Positions 36,325 to 47,528 of a stretch of DNA of 64,000 nucleotides are shown piece after piece. Source of the DNA: Delphinapterus leucas (taxonomy: Eukaryota > Chordata > Mammalia > Artiodactyla > Monodontidae); the NCBI RefSeq assembly GCF_002288925.2, contig NW_022098004.1:14456581-14520580 (forward strand), in the 5' to 3' direction. The notes beneath the pieces were generated by a model. The model did not search any database, was not told the origin of the DNA, and saw only the letters and a program-made list of their open reading frames with translations. The stretch's first letter is position 1, and every line of letters begins with the position of its first letter. Position numbers and translations under genes: made by a program.

Positions 36325-37935
36325 CAAACAAAACAGAAACCTCCAGGGGTTTCCAACCTACGTGGCCCTTCTCTCCTCATTCACTCACCTGCATCCATGT
36401 TCTCCACTTTCTACCAAATTTCCTGGACTTTGTATGTGTGGTTCCTGCTTAGAACATTCTACCCCAAATTATCTCAAGCTGACCTTATTATTATTTACTT
36501 TCGATTCAAATGAATCCTCCTCAGAGACATTTTCCCTGACCATCCCAAGTAAAGCAGTCTCTCCCCCTTAAAATGGTCTCTTTTATATTCTGTCAAGGAA
36601 CTAAAAAATAAAGTAATTCAGATATTCAGCTGATGCGTGTCAGGTAGCACCTCAAAATTAGCTAACTCCCTGAGCTGAAGCAGAATTGGAGTTTTTATAA
36701 GGCAAAAGCAGAAAGGGGTATATGGTTATGGTACTGTCCCAAGCTGCAATTTTCTTTATCTGTAACTGCTGCAAAACACTGCAGTTTAAAAGGGTGGGAT
36801 ATATTGGGATATTCATGCCTCTTTCTTGTAATTGCTGGTGTAGTCTTATTTTGGTAGCAGTTGAAAGGGTTCTTTTGAGAGCTATCTTTGTAAGCCTTCT
36901 CAATCATCTAATGCTAATTAAGTTCATGGGAAGGACTGACAGAAAGGGGAAAAAAAGGAAAGGAAAGGAGAAAGAAAAAAAAGGAGGTAAAGCCTGAAAC
37001 AAGGAAAAGCAGGGTCTGTTTCAATTCTTTAGAACATGTCTCAGTATCTGAAATTGTCTTAGTTATTTGTTTGCATGTTTATTTTCTGTCTCCTCTACCA
37101 CTAGGATGTTTCTGTCCTGTTTGTCCACATAGTAGATGCTTAATATGTGGTGGCTGATTGACCAAATTCCACACCAACATGATAATCTAAGGTGAAAGCA
37201 TGAGCAAATATTTTGGAACTTTCTAACCACTCCTCTCATTTCTCGGGACTATAACGAACTGTCACCTCAGTGCTTAGAGAATTAAAAATTCTTGGGTCAC
37301 ACCTCCACAGACTGGTTCATCTGTGCTTTAACTATACATCTGCCTGCCTACAGAAACAAACATTTTAAAAGGTAAGGAAAAATCTGTGTGACAGTCTGGG
37401 CAGTGCTTCCATTGCCTCGAACTCGACACTAGGATTGTTGATTATATAGGAGGAACTGGAACAAATGTACTGCAATTTTATGCAGGGGTTTCAAGTCTTT
37501 AATTCAAGCTTGCTTCTTCCTAGAAGTAGGAGTGAAGTCATTGTGCTTAGTTACTTCTGCAATTGCTAGAGGTTAGGAACAAAGACTCAAAGAATTTAAG
37601 TGCTGGAAGGAACCTCAGGCATTACTTAGCTTCCTTCTTTCTTATCAGATATTTCTTATCGTCTGTATCCAAAATATCAAGGTTTTACCTTCTAAGAACA
37701 CTTCCCTGCTCAAAGCTTTTTCTCAGACCAGCACCACTGGCATTACCTAGAAGTCTGTTTGGAAATGCAGAATTTCAGACCCCATTCCAGAGCTATGTAG
37801 TCCGAATTTGTAATTTCACATGACCCCCAGGTGACTGGTGTGCAGTCTGAGAAGTGCCGCAGCACTTCTGGACATGCTGAACCAGTGCCTACTATCTCCA
37901 ACAGCATGCACTTATCATTAGCACTTACCTGCAAG
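36325..37935. other. No gene; possible old repeats
   Basis: No exon recognised. About 37720-37880 ('cagaccagcaccactggcat', 'tttggaaatgcagaatttca') resembles a MER20-type hAT remnant. A purine-rich block (ggaaaaaaaggaaagg...) lies near 36940-36990. Confidence 0.4.
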
Positions 37936-37949
37936 CTGGACCAATGGAA

Positions 37950-38175
37950 CAAGGAAAATTCATAAGTGAAAAGTTTTCCCAAATGTCTCCTGTAGAATTC
38001 AAAGACCTGTGTATTAGGGAAAGAAAAGAAGAGGCTCAAAGGATAAAACTCAAAAGTAATTACAAAGGTTACTGGTAAAATAGTGATAATTGTTTTGAAC
38101 TGGGTGATGAATACATTGAGATTCATTAAACTACTCTCTCTACTTTTGTGTATATTTGAAAGTTTCATAATAAAA
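37950..38175 (+). mobile_element. Old L1 3' end
   Basis: 'aaactactctctctactttt' then 'atttgaaagtttcataataa' is a typical old L1 3' terminus. Confidence 0.6.
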
Positions 38176-38332
38176 ATTTTTTAATTGTATTTTATTCACA
38201 CTTGTTTATCTTTTTTTTTTTTTGGCCATGCCGTGTGGCATGAGGGATCTTAGTTCCCCGACCAGGGATTGAACCCTTGCCCTCTGCATTGGGAGTGCAG
38301 AGTCTATCCAATGAACCACCAGGGAAGTCCCC
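38176..38332 (-). mobile_element. CHR SINE, old form, with extra 3' segment
   Basis: SINE body at 38211-38332. The duplication TGAAAGTTTCATAATAAAA lies at 38157-38175 and 38333-38351, leaving 35 non-SINE bases (38176-38210) between the A-tail and the duplication on the element's 3' side. Confidence 0.8.
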
Positions 38333-38379
38333 TGAAAGTTTCATAATAAAATATTTTTTTAAAAAGTAGTCTCAAGTTT

Positions 38380-38570
38380 GGGACTTCCCTGGTGGCACAG
38401 TGGGTAAGACTCTGCACTCCCAATGCAGGGGGCTCAGGTTTGATTCCTGGTCAGGGAACTAGGTCCCACATGCATGCCGCAACTAAGAGTTCGCATGCCA
38501 CAACTAAGGAGCCCACGTGCTGTAACTAAGACCCAGTGTAACCAAATAAATAAAAATTAATTAATTTTAA
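38380..38570 (+). mobile_element. CHR SINE, intermediate form
   Basis: Duplication AAAAAGTAGTCTCAA at 38361-38375 and 38571-38585. Confidence 0.9.
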
Positions 38571-38658
38571 AAAAAGTAGTCTCAAATTAGTGATAACTAC
38601 CAGTCCCACCAAGAGGCACTTGTGGTGAGAAAGTGTAGTCAAGAATGTTGCGTACCTT

Positions 38659-39235
38659 GGGACTTCCCTGGCAGTCCAGTGGTTAAGACTTCACCTTCCA
38701 ATGCAGGGGGTGTGGGTTTGATCCCTGGTCAGGGAGCTAAGATCCCACATGCCTCAGGGCCAAGAAACTAAAACCTAAAACAGAAGCATTATTATTTTTT
38801 TAAAGAATTTATTTATTTATTTATTTATTATTTATTTGTTTGGCTGTGTTGGGTCTTCATTGCTGCACGAGGGCTTTCTCTAATTGCAGCGAGCAGGGGT
38901 TATTCTTCATTGTGGTACACGGGCTTCTCACTGTGGTGGCTTCTCTTGCTGCAGACCACAGGCTCTAGGCACGCAGGCTCCAGTAGTTGTGGCTCATGGG
39001 CTCAGTAGTTGTGGCTCGTGGGCTCTAGAGCACAGGCTCAGTAGTTGTGGCGCATGGGCTTAGCTGCTCCGCGGCATGTGGGATCTTCCCCAGACCAGGG
39101 CTCAAACCCATGTCCCCTGCATTGGCAGGTGGATTCTTAACCACTGAGCCACCAGGAAAGCCCCTAGAAGCATTACTGTAACAAATTCAATAAAGACTTT
39201 AAAAATGGTCCACATCAAAAAATCTTAAAAAAAAA
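38659..39235 (+). mobile_element. CHR SINE, old form with long 3' part, split by another SINE
   Basis: Body 38659-38791 and 3' remainder 39166-39235 ('ttcaataaagactttaaaaa', 'ggtccacatcaaaaaatctt'). Duplication AAGAATGTTG lies on both outer sides (38641-38650, 39236-39245). The inner break is a younger SINE. Confidence 0.85.
38792..39165 (-). mobile_element. CHR SINE, long form, nested in another SINE
   Basis: Duplication AGAAGCATTA at 38782-38791 and 39166-39175 consists of sequence of the host SINE. Confidence 0.92.
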
Positions 39236-39714
39236 AAGAATGTTGTGCATCTGCCGCAAAGTGAAGGCTGAAGGGGAATGCGGAAGAACTAAGGTTTATG
39301 GACCAGACCCCTTAGGTACATTCCTTCATTTAATCCCCCATCACAGCTCTGTTAGGTAACACCACCTTAACCAAGTGATTGAATTTAGCATCACCAATCC
39401 TGGGACAAAATGGTACTGTATGCCCCCCGGTGGAGAGTATGGAGAAGTACACATCCTCGTTGATGCGGTCCTCTCACCAAAAATGTCTCACCTGAATCTA
39501 AACAGGAGGCAGCAAACGCTGAACAGAGGACATTCTACCAGACAATGGGCCTGGACTCTTCAAAAATGTCAACATCATGACAGACAAAAGATTTAAAAAG
39601 TAAGGTGAAGTGCTTTAAATTAAAGGAGACTAAAGAGGTATGACATCTAAATGCAATGGGTGAACTTTGATTGGATCCTAGATTCAAAAAAGAAACACTA
39701 AAAAAAGTCATTGT

Positions 39715-39837
39715 GGGGACTTCCCTGGTGGTCCAGAGGTTAAGACTCCGTGCTTCCAATGCAGGGGGCACAGGTTCGATCCCTGGTCAAGGAACTAAGA
39801 TCAGGCATGCATGCGGTGTGGCCAAAAAAAAAAAAAA
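39715..39837 (+). mobile_element. CHR SINE, old form (left of inverted pair)
   Basis: Left flank AAAAAGTCATTGTGG and right flank AAAGAATCATCT do not match each other; each matches, reversed, a flank of the next SINE (see findings). Confidence 0.88.
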
Positions 39838-39900
39838 AAAGAATCATCTAATACGCTGTCCATTTTCCAAGTTTCTAATTGTCCCCACGATGACTTTTTA

Positions 39901-40116
39901 TTTTAATAAATAAATTTATTTATTTATTTATTTTGGCTGCAATGGGTCTGTTGTGGCAGCGTGAGGGCTCTTCGTTGCGGTGCGTGGGCTTCTCTGGTTG
40001 TGGCGCGCGGGCTTAGTTGTGGTATGTGGGATCTTAGTTCCCTGACCAGGGATTGAACCTGGGCCTCTGCATTGGGAGCACGGAGTCTTAACCACTGGAC
40101 CACCACAGAAGTCCCC
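39901..40116 (-). mobile_element. CHR SINE (right of inverted pair)
   Basis: Reverse-oriented copy with an ATTT-rich tail at its left. Flanks are CCACGATGACTTTTT (39885-39899) and AGATGATTCTTT (40118-40129). Confidence 0.88.
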
Positions 40117-40164
40117 AAGATGATTCTTTAAAAAATATATATTAAATGTACTGGGTGTGACTAA

Positions 40165-40340
40165 AACAACAACAACAACCTTATGAGGTAAGTGGTAACC
40201 CTCTTGTAGAGACTGGGAAACTTAAGTTCGGAGAGATAAAGGGACTTGCTCAAGAATCCACAGCTGGTAAATGGCAGCGCCAAAACAGGCCCAGATCTCC
40301 CTGACTCCAAAGCACAAGCTCCTGGCTGGTGGATGCTTCT
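40165..40340 (-). mobile_element. MIR SINE remnant
   Basis: 'gactgggaaacttaagttcg', 'gggacttgctcaagaatcca', 'cagctggtaaatggcagcgc' follow the MIR order on the reverse strand. Confidence 0.7.
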
Positions 40341-40423
40341 TCTTCTGCAGCATCCCCAGGCAGCAAGAGATAGGGCTGTGTCTCCAAGGAGATGGTAAGG
40401 GTGCATTGCTATGCCACGAGCAG

Positions 40424-41345
40424 TCGTTCATTTATTCAAAATTTAATTTCTGTGTGACAATGATAAGCAAAAACAGGCAGTCCCTAGACTCAGGTTGCTT
40501 ACAGCCTAGTGGAGGAGACAGATGTTGATCAAATGTTGGAAACGCTCAAAGGAATATATATATATATATAAAACAAAAGGAGATCACAGCAATGAAGAAA
40601 AGAAAGCTGACCAAAGCAGAAGGTCAGCAGAAGACTTCTATGAGTTGTGCTTTAAAGACTGAATAGAAGTTAATGATACAGACAGAAGGAAAAGTGTGAG
40701 CAAAAGGTCTATGGCAGGAGGGAGCATGACCTTGCAGTAGGAGAGGCCCAAGAGCCGGCAGGTGTGTGGTGCAAGGTAAGAATGGAGGAAATAGGCAGGG
40801 TCTGACCATGTAGGACCTTAAAGGCCATGCTAGGAATTCTGTTCAATTTTAAAAGCAATGGAAAGTTACTAAAGGGTTTAAGCAAGTGACAACATGAGAT
40901 TTCAAGTTTAAAAAAAAAAAAGAAACACTTTGGCTGCAACGTACCAGTTAAGAGATTGTGGTAACCTGTGGTTACTTGTATTAGAATGAGCAGTGGAGAT
41001 GGAAGGGGCCACATCCAGAGGATATTTGGGCAGACTGGATATGGGGAAATGCAGGAAAAGGAGGTACTGAAGATGTCTTAGGTTTGTAGCTTGTGCAGTT
41101 GGATGGAGATGCCATTCTCTGAGAGAAGGAGCACTTGGAAGAAGGCCAGATATGGGAAGATGTAACGTGAGTCATATCTTGGAAATGAAGAATTGGTGAT
41201 GCTTTTGAGACCTCCAAGTGGAGATGCAAGAAGGCAGCTGGATGTGCAACTCTGAAGTTCAGAAGAGAAGTCTAGACTAGAGACGTACATTTGGGAGTCA
41301 TCAACTTATGGCTACTGAAGCATGGATAAGGTGGCCTCAGAAAGG
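40424..41345. repeat. Old mammalian dispersed repeat, class uncertain
   Basis: Phrases 'cagtccctagactcaggttg', 'gaccttaaaggccatgctag', 'gtggagatgcaagaaggcag' and 'cgtacatttgggagtcatca' belong to a common long mammalian repeat that I recognise but cannot name. Contains an (AT)n run at 40553-40570. Confidence 0.5.
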
Positions 41346-41700
41346 GAGGATTTAGTCAATGGGACCCTCTGATTCTTAAAGGGAAGGCTTTGATGCAGAA
41401 ATATTGGAAGGGAGCAGTAGGGGGGCTGAGTCACAAGACTGAGCGAGAAGTGTGTGTTGGGAGAGAACCTCAGTGTCACCCTCACTGCTTCTAGAAGCAA
41501 TGTGTTCCTGCCAGCAGTGGGGTCACCTTCACTATTTTTGGAGGATGGCTCATGCGTTCCTCTACCTGGTGGGCTCTACTATTCACCCTCTAGGCAAGCC
41601 TCTGCTGGCAGCCCCCATGTCTTCTGCCACTGCTTCCTGGGGGAAGGTGCTCTGCCACCGGGCTTCTCTCCCAGTGTCCTTCCAACTATACCATAATTTA

Positions 41701-41913
41701 ATTTTTTGTTGTTTTTTTTTTGCGGTACGCGGGCCTCTCACTGTTGTGGCCTCTCCCGTTGTGGAGCACAGGCTCCTGACGCGCAGGCTCAGTGGCCATG
41801 GCTCACGGGCCCAGCCGCTCCACGGCATGTGGGATCTTCCCGGACCGGGGCACGAACCCGTGTCCCCTGCATCGGCAGGTGGACTCTCAACCACTACGCC
41901 ACCAGGGAAGCCC
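41701..41913 (-). mobile_element. CHR SINE, short form
   Basis: Duplication CCATAATTTA at 41691-41700 and 41914-41923. Confidence 0.93.
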
Positions 41914-41984
41914 CCATAATTTATTTATTAAGCAATTAATTAGTTGATTAACCAATGCCTTAGTGATAGGCAACATTTGGGGGC

Positions 41985-42023
41985 AAAAATTATGGTGTAA
42001 CCATACGTTGGAATACTATGCAG

Positions 42024-42064
<41 letters not shown>

Positions 42065-42420
42065 TGGAGAGAGACAGAGAGACAGAGAGAGGTATTTCTC
42101 TGTGTTCATATATGGAAAGCTCCCCAATTCCCCAATATACATACACTGTGAAAGAAAAAAGAAAAGTACAAAACTGTGATTTTATGCTATCTTTTGTACT
42201 AATGGGGAATATAAATCTGTATTACAATTTACTTGTATACGCCTAGAGAAAGTGTGGAAGGATACACGGGACACTAAAAACAGTGACCCCATAGGGGATA
42301 AGGCAGGGTGGATTGCAGAGATGATAAATAAGGACGAAACTTATTATGACTCTTTACTTAAAATTTTCTGAACCTTGTGATTGTATCACCTATTCAAAAA
42401 ATTAAATTTTAAAATATGGA
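41985..42420 (+). mobile_element. Old L1 3' fragment with (GA)n
   Basis: 'acgttggaatactatgcagc' is the L1 ORF2 C-terminal block. A (GA)n run with derivatives follows at 42026-42090, then L1-like 3' UTR. Confidence 0.55.
42026..42090 (+). repeat. (GA)n microsatellite
   Basis: About 17 perfect 'ga' units, then imperfect 'gagacaga' units. Confidence 0.95.
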
Positions 42421-42769
42421 AAAATGTTATTTTCCAATATGTTTCATATTTTATATTTTATAATGAAACTGACTTTAGTGCTCCCACCCCCAAAGATAAC
42501 ATTTTGCAGACATATAATACAATATCGCAACCAGGATATTAACACTGATACAGTCAAGATACAGACAATTTCCATCACCATTGTGTGCTATGTTTTAAAT
42601 CTTGAAGATGGATGGTCTATTAAATAAAATAACATGTTTTACAAATCAGTGCATTTAGTACACATTAAAAAAAAGTCTGGAAGGAAATTCAGCACAACAA
42701 AGTGGTAACAGTGTTCATCTCTGGTCACGAGGAATACAGGGGGGTTAACTTTTTTTTTTGCCTTTTTAG

Positions 42770-43560
42770 TTTCATGGTAGTTTTCTGTTTTCTGAGGTGA
42801 AATTCACACAACATAAAATTAACCATTTTAAACTGTATATTTCAGTGAAATTTAGTGTATTCATGATGTTGTACAACCACCTCTTTTTAGTTTCAAAACT
42901 TTTTCATCGCTCTAGAAGAAGACCCCATATCCATTAAGCAATCACTCGCTAGCCTCCTATCGCCAGCCCCTGACAATCTGCTTTCTATCTCTATGGATTT
43001 GCCTATTCTCGATATTCCATACAGAAGGAATCACACAATATGTGACCTTTTGTGTCTGGCTTTTTTCACTTAGTATAATATTTTCAAGGTTCATCCAAGT
43101 TGTAGCAGTATCAATACTTCATCCATTTTTATGGCTAAATAATATCCCATTTTGTGTATACATCAAAATTTGTTTCTCTGTTCATCCATTAATGGACATT
43201 TGGGTTGTTTCCACCTTATGGCTATTGTAAACAGTGCTGCCAAGAGTATTCATGAACAAGTTTTTGTTTGGACTCCTATTTTCAATTATTTTGGATATAA
43301 ATGTAGAAGTAGAATTGCTAGCAATTCTGGTTCTCTTTTTGAGGAATCAACAAACTGTTTTCCACAGCAGCTGTACCGTTTTACAGTCCCACAAGCTGCA
43401 TATGAGAGCTCCTAATTATCCATAGCCTTGCCAACACTTGTTATTTTATCATTTGTCTGTTTATCATAGCCATCTTAGTGGGTGTGCAGTGTTATCTCAT
43501 TGTGGATTTGATTTGCATTTCCTTAATGATCAACAACGTCAAACATCTTTTCATGAGCTT
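42770..43560 (-). mobile_element. Old L1 3' portion
   Basis: Reverse complement of L1 ORF2 C-terminus and 3' UTR: 'ttcatccaagttgtagcagt', 'ttgggttgtttccaccttat', 'caaactgttttccacagcag'. A sister copy lies at 54834-56345. Confidence 0.75.
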
Positions 43561-44345
43561 ATTGGCCACTGAGTATCTTTTTTGGAGAAATGCCTCCAAA
43601 GCATGTGCTATTTTTAATTGTATCATTGATGATGTATTTTAAAACAGAGGGATTAAATTTTACATTACTGCTCCTAAATAAAATTTTCTTATTACTGATG
43701 AAAATTAAAATTTTGAAATGGTATCTCATTGCATTAGTTAAGGCAATGGAAGCTGCTATAACAAATCCCCAAATGTTTGATGGCTCAAACACAATTGAAG
43801 TTTCTTTCTTGCACAGATAAAGCCCAACATGTTCAGTAAATGGCTCTTCTCTAAGCAGTAATGCAGGTACTTGGGCTCCTTCCATTATGTGCTCTGCCAA
43901 CTTCAACTCAAGGCTTCTAAGGCGGCACTGGTCCAGTATTTGTAAAAGGATTTTCAGTGAGGCTGGACACCATGCACCAATAGCACCAATTTACCTTTTT
44001 TCTTTCTTTCTTTCTTTTTTTAGGTATAGAAATGGAGAGTTCAGGGTTAGATTAATCTCAGGTAGAGACTTTCCACAGTAGATGCTACACAAAGATAACA
44101 AAGTTAAGTTCAAGTGGCTGGCAAGAATGTGGGTATGTATTGCACCATGGGGTATATGTTGGAAAGAAAGAGAAGAGTAACAATACAGGGGAGTTGACGG
44201 ACTTAGGAGGAAAGTGTGGAGAGATCAGAGGTTGAATAATGTCTAGGTGTAAACTGTGATTCAGTTGGAGGGGAAGAAGATTGTAGTGAGTTAATTATAC
44301 ATCAGGATTTAAGATTCCTAAAACAGTCTAGTTCAAGATCATGAT
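43561..44345. other. No gene; repeat-like
   Basis: About 43730-43975 ('aaggcaatggaagctgctat', 'ccaccttcaac'-like phrases) resembles an old mammalian repeat that I cannot assign. (TTTC)n at 44000-44018. No exon. Confidence 0.35.
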
Positions 44346-44360
44346 AAAGAACAAGGAGTG

Positions 44361-44695
44361 GGGACTTCCCTGGTGGCGCAGTGGTTAAGAATCCGCCTGC
44401 CAGTGCAGGGGACATGAGTTCGAGCCCTGGTCCGGGAAGATCCCACATGCCGCGGAGCAACTAAGCCCATGTGCCACAACTACTGAGCCTGCGCTCTAGA
44501 GCCCTTGAGCCACAACTACTGAAGCCCATGCACCTAGAGCCTGTGCTCTGCAACAAGAGAAGCCGCTGCAATGAGAAGCCCATGCACCACAACAAAGGGT
44601 AGCCCCCGCTCGCCACAACTAGAGAAAGCCTGCACGCAGCAACGAAGACCCAATGCAGCCAAAAATAAATAAATAAATAAATTTATTATTAAAAA
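44361..44695 (+). mobile_element. CHR SINE, long form
   Basis: Duplication AAAGAACAAGGAGTG (44346-44360) and AAAGAACAAGGTGTG (44696-44710). Confidence 0.93.
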
Positions 44696-44892
44696 AAAGA
44701 ACAAGGTGTGTCTGTGGGAGTGGGTGGCCATAATGCAGTAAGATTTATATATAGCTCCTCAAGTTCGAGATAGGCAGGGGGCCGTTATAGGTGTTGGTTG
44801 GGTTATCCACAGAAATACTGAAATTTCCCACATGTCAAGGCCCTAAATAAATAAAGGAGAGTGTACAGAAAGGGTATAAAGTAATATAGCTT

Positions 44893-44960
44893 ATATTTTA
44901 TTTACTTTTAAAATTTTTATTGGAGTATAGTTGGTTTAAAATGTTGTGTTATAGTCTGTT
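44893..44960 (-). mobile_element. L1 3'-end fragment
   Basis: 'atttttattggagtatagtt' and 'aaaatgttgtgttatagtct' are an inverted L1 3' terminus. Confidence 0.55.
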
Positions 44961-45570
44961 TTAAAGGATGGTTATTGCATGACTCTGAGAGACTAGAAAT
45001 CCTGAAAGGACAGTAAGTTAGATTTCTAGACTAGGTGAAAAAAAAGCAATTTCAAGCTGGCTGTAGGGGTGGCAGTATCTTTGGGGGAACAGCCAAGTTA
45101 TGGTTAAAGCAAAGACGTGAAGGAACTATGCTCAACAATTTGGGAATGGCAGGGAATTTTAACCTGCCATGGAAGAAGAATTCCAGGGGGAACGAATGGA
45201 AAGAGGAAGCATCAGGCTGGAGGGAGCTAAAAGTATGGGAATTTCTATAGCAATATCACAAACTAGATAATGCGAAAATGTGTGCGCTTCAAAACACCTA
45301 GATATATTAGATAAAATCTAACATACACTTTTTCAGATTCAGAGCTAACTTTGCAAGAGGGTAAGGGTAACTCCCAAGGAGCACAAATAAAGAGGGAACT
45401 GAAAACGAGGAAAAAAGATTATGGTTATGCTGGTGCTATCTCAGTAACCAAGAGGTTTGGATTTTAAGACTAGAGAGGAAACCTTAGGCCCATGTAAGGC
45501 AGGAAGTTGTAATTTAAACTCTGCATGAAGTCAGGACCCTTCAAGTGCTAAGCTTGAATGAAAGGATGAA
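44961..45570. other. No gene recognised
   Basis: Purine-rich unclassified sequence; a 71-codon frame at 45035 has no known homology. Confidence 0.35.
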
Positions 45571-45574
45571 TTAA

Positions 45575-45585
45575 AAAGAAATCTC
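45575..45585 (+). repeat. Target-site duplication, left copy (full-length L1)
   Basis: AAAGAAATCTC, repeated exactly at 53183-53193. Confidence 0.85.
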
Positions 45586-47528
45586 GGAGGAGCTTCAAGA
45601 TGGCGGAAGAGTAAGATGCAGAGATCACCTTCCTCCCCACAGATACATCAGAAATACATCTACATGTGGAACAACTCCTACAGAACACCTACTGAACGCT
45701 GGCAAAAGATCTCAGACCTCCCAAAAGGCTAGATACTCCCCACGTACCTGGGTAGGGCAAAAGGAAAAAGAGTAAACAGAGACAAAAGGGAGCCGTGAAG
45801 GAGGAAAGGTTTCCACACACTAGGAAGCCCCTTCGAGGGCGGAGACTGCGGGTGGTGGAGCGGGGAGCTTCGGAGCCGCGGTGGAGAGCACAGCCACAGG
45901 GGTGTAGAGGGCAAAGCGGAGAGATTCCCACACAGAGGATCAGGGCCAAATGGCACTCACCAGCTCGAGAGGCTTGTCTGCTCACCCGCCAGGGCAGGCG
46001 GGGCTGGGAGCTCACGCTCGGGCTTCGGAGGTCAGATCCCAGGGAGAGGACTGGGGTTGGCGGCGTGAACACAGCCTGCAGGGGGTCAGTGCACCACAGC
46101 TAGCCGGGAGGGAGTCTGGGGAAAAGTCTGGAGCTGCCGAAGTGACAAGAGACTTTTTCTTGCCTCTTTGTTTCCTGGTGCGTGAGGAGAGGGGATTAAG
46201 AGCGCGGCTTAAAGGAGCTCCAGAGGCGGGCACAAGCCGCGGCTAACAGCGCGGACCCCAGAGACGGGCATGAGACGCTAAGGCTGCTGCTGCCGCCACC
46301 AAGAAGCCTGTGTGCAAGCACAGGTCACTGTCCACACCTGCCCTCCCGGGAACCTGTGCAGCCCGCCACTGCCAGGGTCCCGTGATCCAGGGACAACTTC
46401 CCCGGGAGAACGCACGGGGCACCTCAAGCTGGTGCAACGTCACGCTGGCCTCTGCCGCTGCAGGCTCGCCCTGCATCCATACCCCTCCCTGCCCCCGGCC
46501 TGAGTGAGCCAGAGTCCCCGAATCAGCTGCTCCTTTAACCCCGGCCTGTCTGAGTGAAGAACAGACGCCCTCAGGTGACCTACACAGAGAGGAGGGTCCA
46601 AATCCAAAGCTGAACCCTGGGAGCTGTGTGAACAAAGAAGAGAAAGGGAAATCTCTCCCAGCAGCCTCAGGAGCAGCGGATTAAATCTCCACAATCAACC
46701 TGATGTACCCTGCATCTGTGGAATACCTGAATAGACAACGAATCATCCCAAATTGAGGACGTGGACTTTGGGAGCAATGACATATATATTTTTTTCCCTG
46801 TTTCTCTTTTTGTGAGTGTGTATGTGTATGCTTCTGTGTGTGATTTTGTCTGTATAGCTTTGCTTTTACCATCTGTCCTAGGGTTCTGTCTGTCCATGTA
46901 TTGTTTTTTTTTACTTAAAAATTTTTTTTCTTAATAATTATTTTTTATTTTAATAACTTTATTTTATTTTACTTTATTTTATTTTATCTTCTTCTTTCTT
47001 TATTTATTTTCTTCCTCCCTTTTATTCTGAGCTGTGTGGAGGACAGGATCTTGGTGCTCCAGCCAGGCATCAGGGCTGTGCCACTAAGCTGGGGGAGCCA
47101 AGTTCAGGACACTGGTCCACAAGAGACCTCCCAGCTCCACGTAATATCAAACGGCAAAAATCTCCCAGAGATCTCCATCTCAACGCTAAGACCCAGCTCC
47201 ACTCAATGACCAGCAAGCTACAGTGCTGGACACCCTATGCCAAACAACTGGCAAGACAAAACAAAACCACACCCATTAGCAGAGAGGCTGCCTAAAATCA
47301 TAATAAGGCCACAGACACCCCAAAACACACCACCAGACATGGACCTGCCCACCAGAAAGACAAGATCCAGCCTCATCCACCAGAACACAAGCACTAGTCC
47401 CCTCCACCAGGAAGCCTGCAAAACCCACTGAACCAACCTTAGCCACTGGGGACAGACACCAAAAACAACCGGAACTACGAACCTGCAGCTTGCGAAAAGG
47501 GGACCCCAAACACAGTAAGTTAAGCAAA
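45586..47528 (+). promoter_or_regulatory. L1 5' UTR / internal promoter
   Basis: CpG-rich in its first 900 bp. A YY1-type site CAAGATGGCGG lies at 45596-45606, about 11 bp from the element's 5' end, where YY1 positions transcription start in L1s. The last 600 bp are A-rich and lead to ORF1. Confidence 0.7.

Noticed and set aside
42026..42090. Repeated units as a CRISPR-like or satellite array
   Set aside because: Simple (GA)n microsatellite without spacers; the organism is a mammal.
45689..46635. Several 65-130 codon frames on both strands in GC-rich DNA
   Set aside because: All lie in the L1 5' UTR, which is non-coding and CpG-rich.
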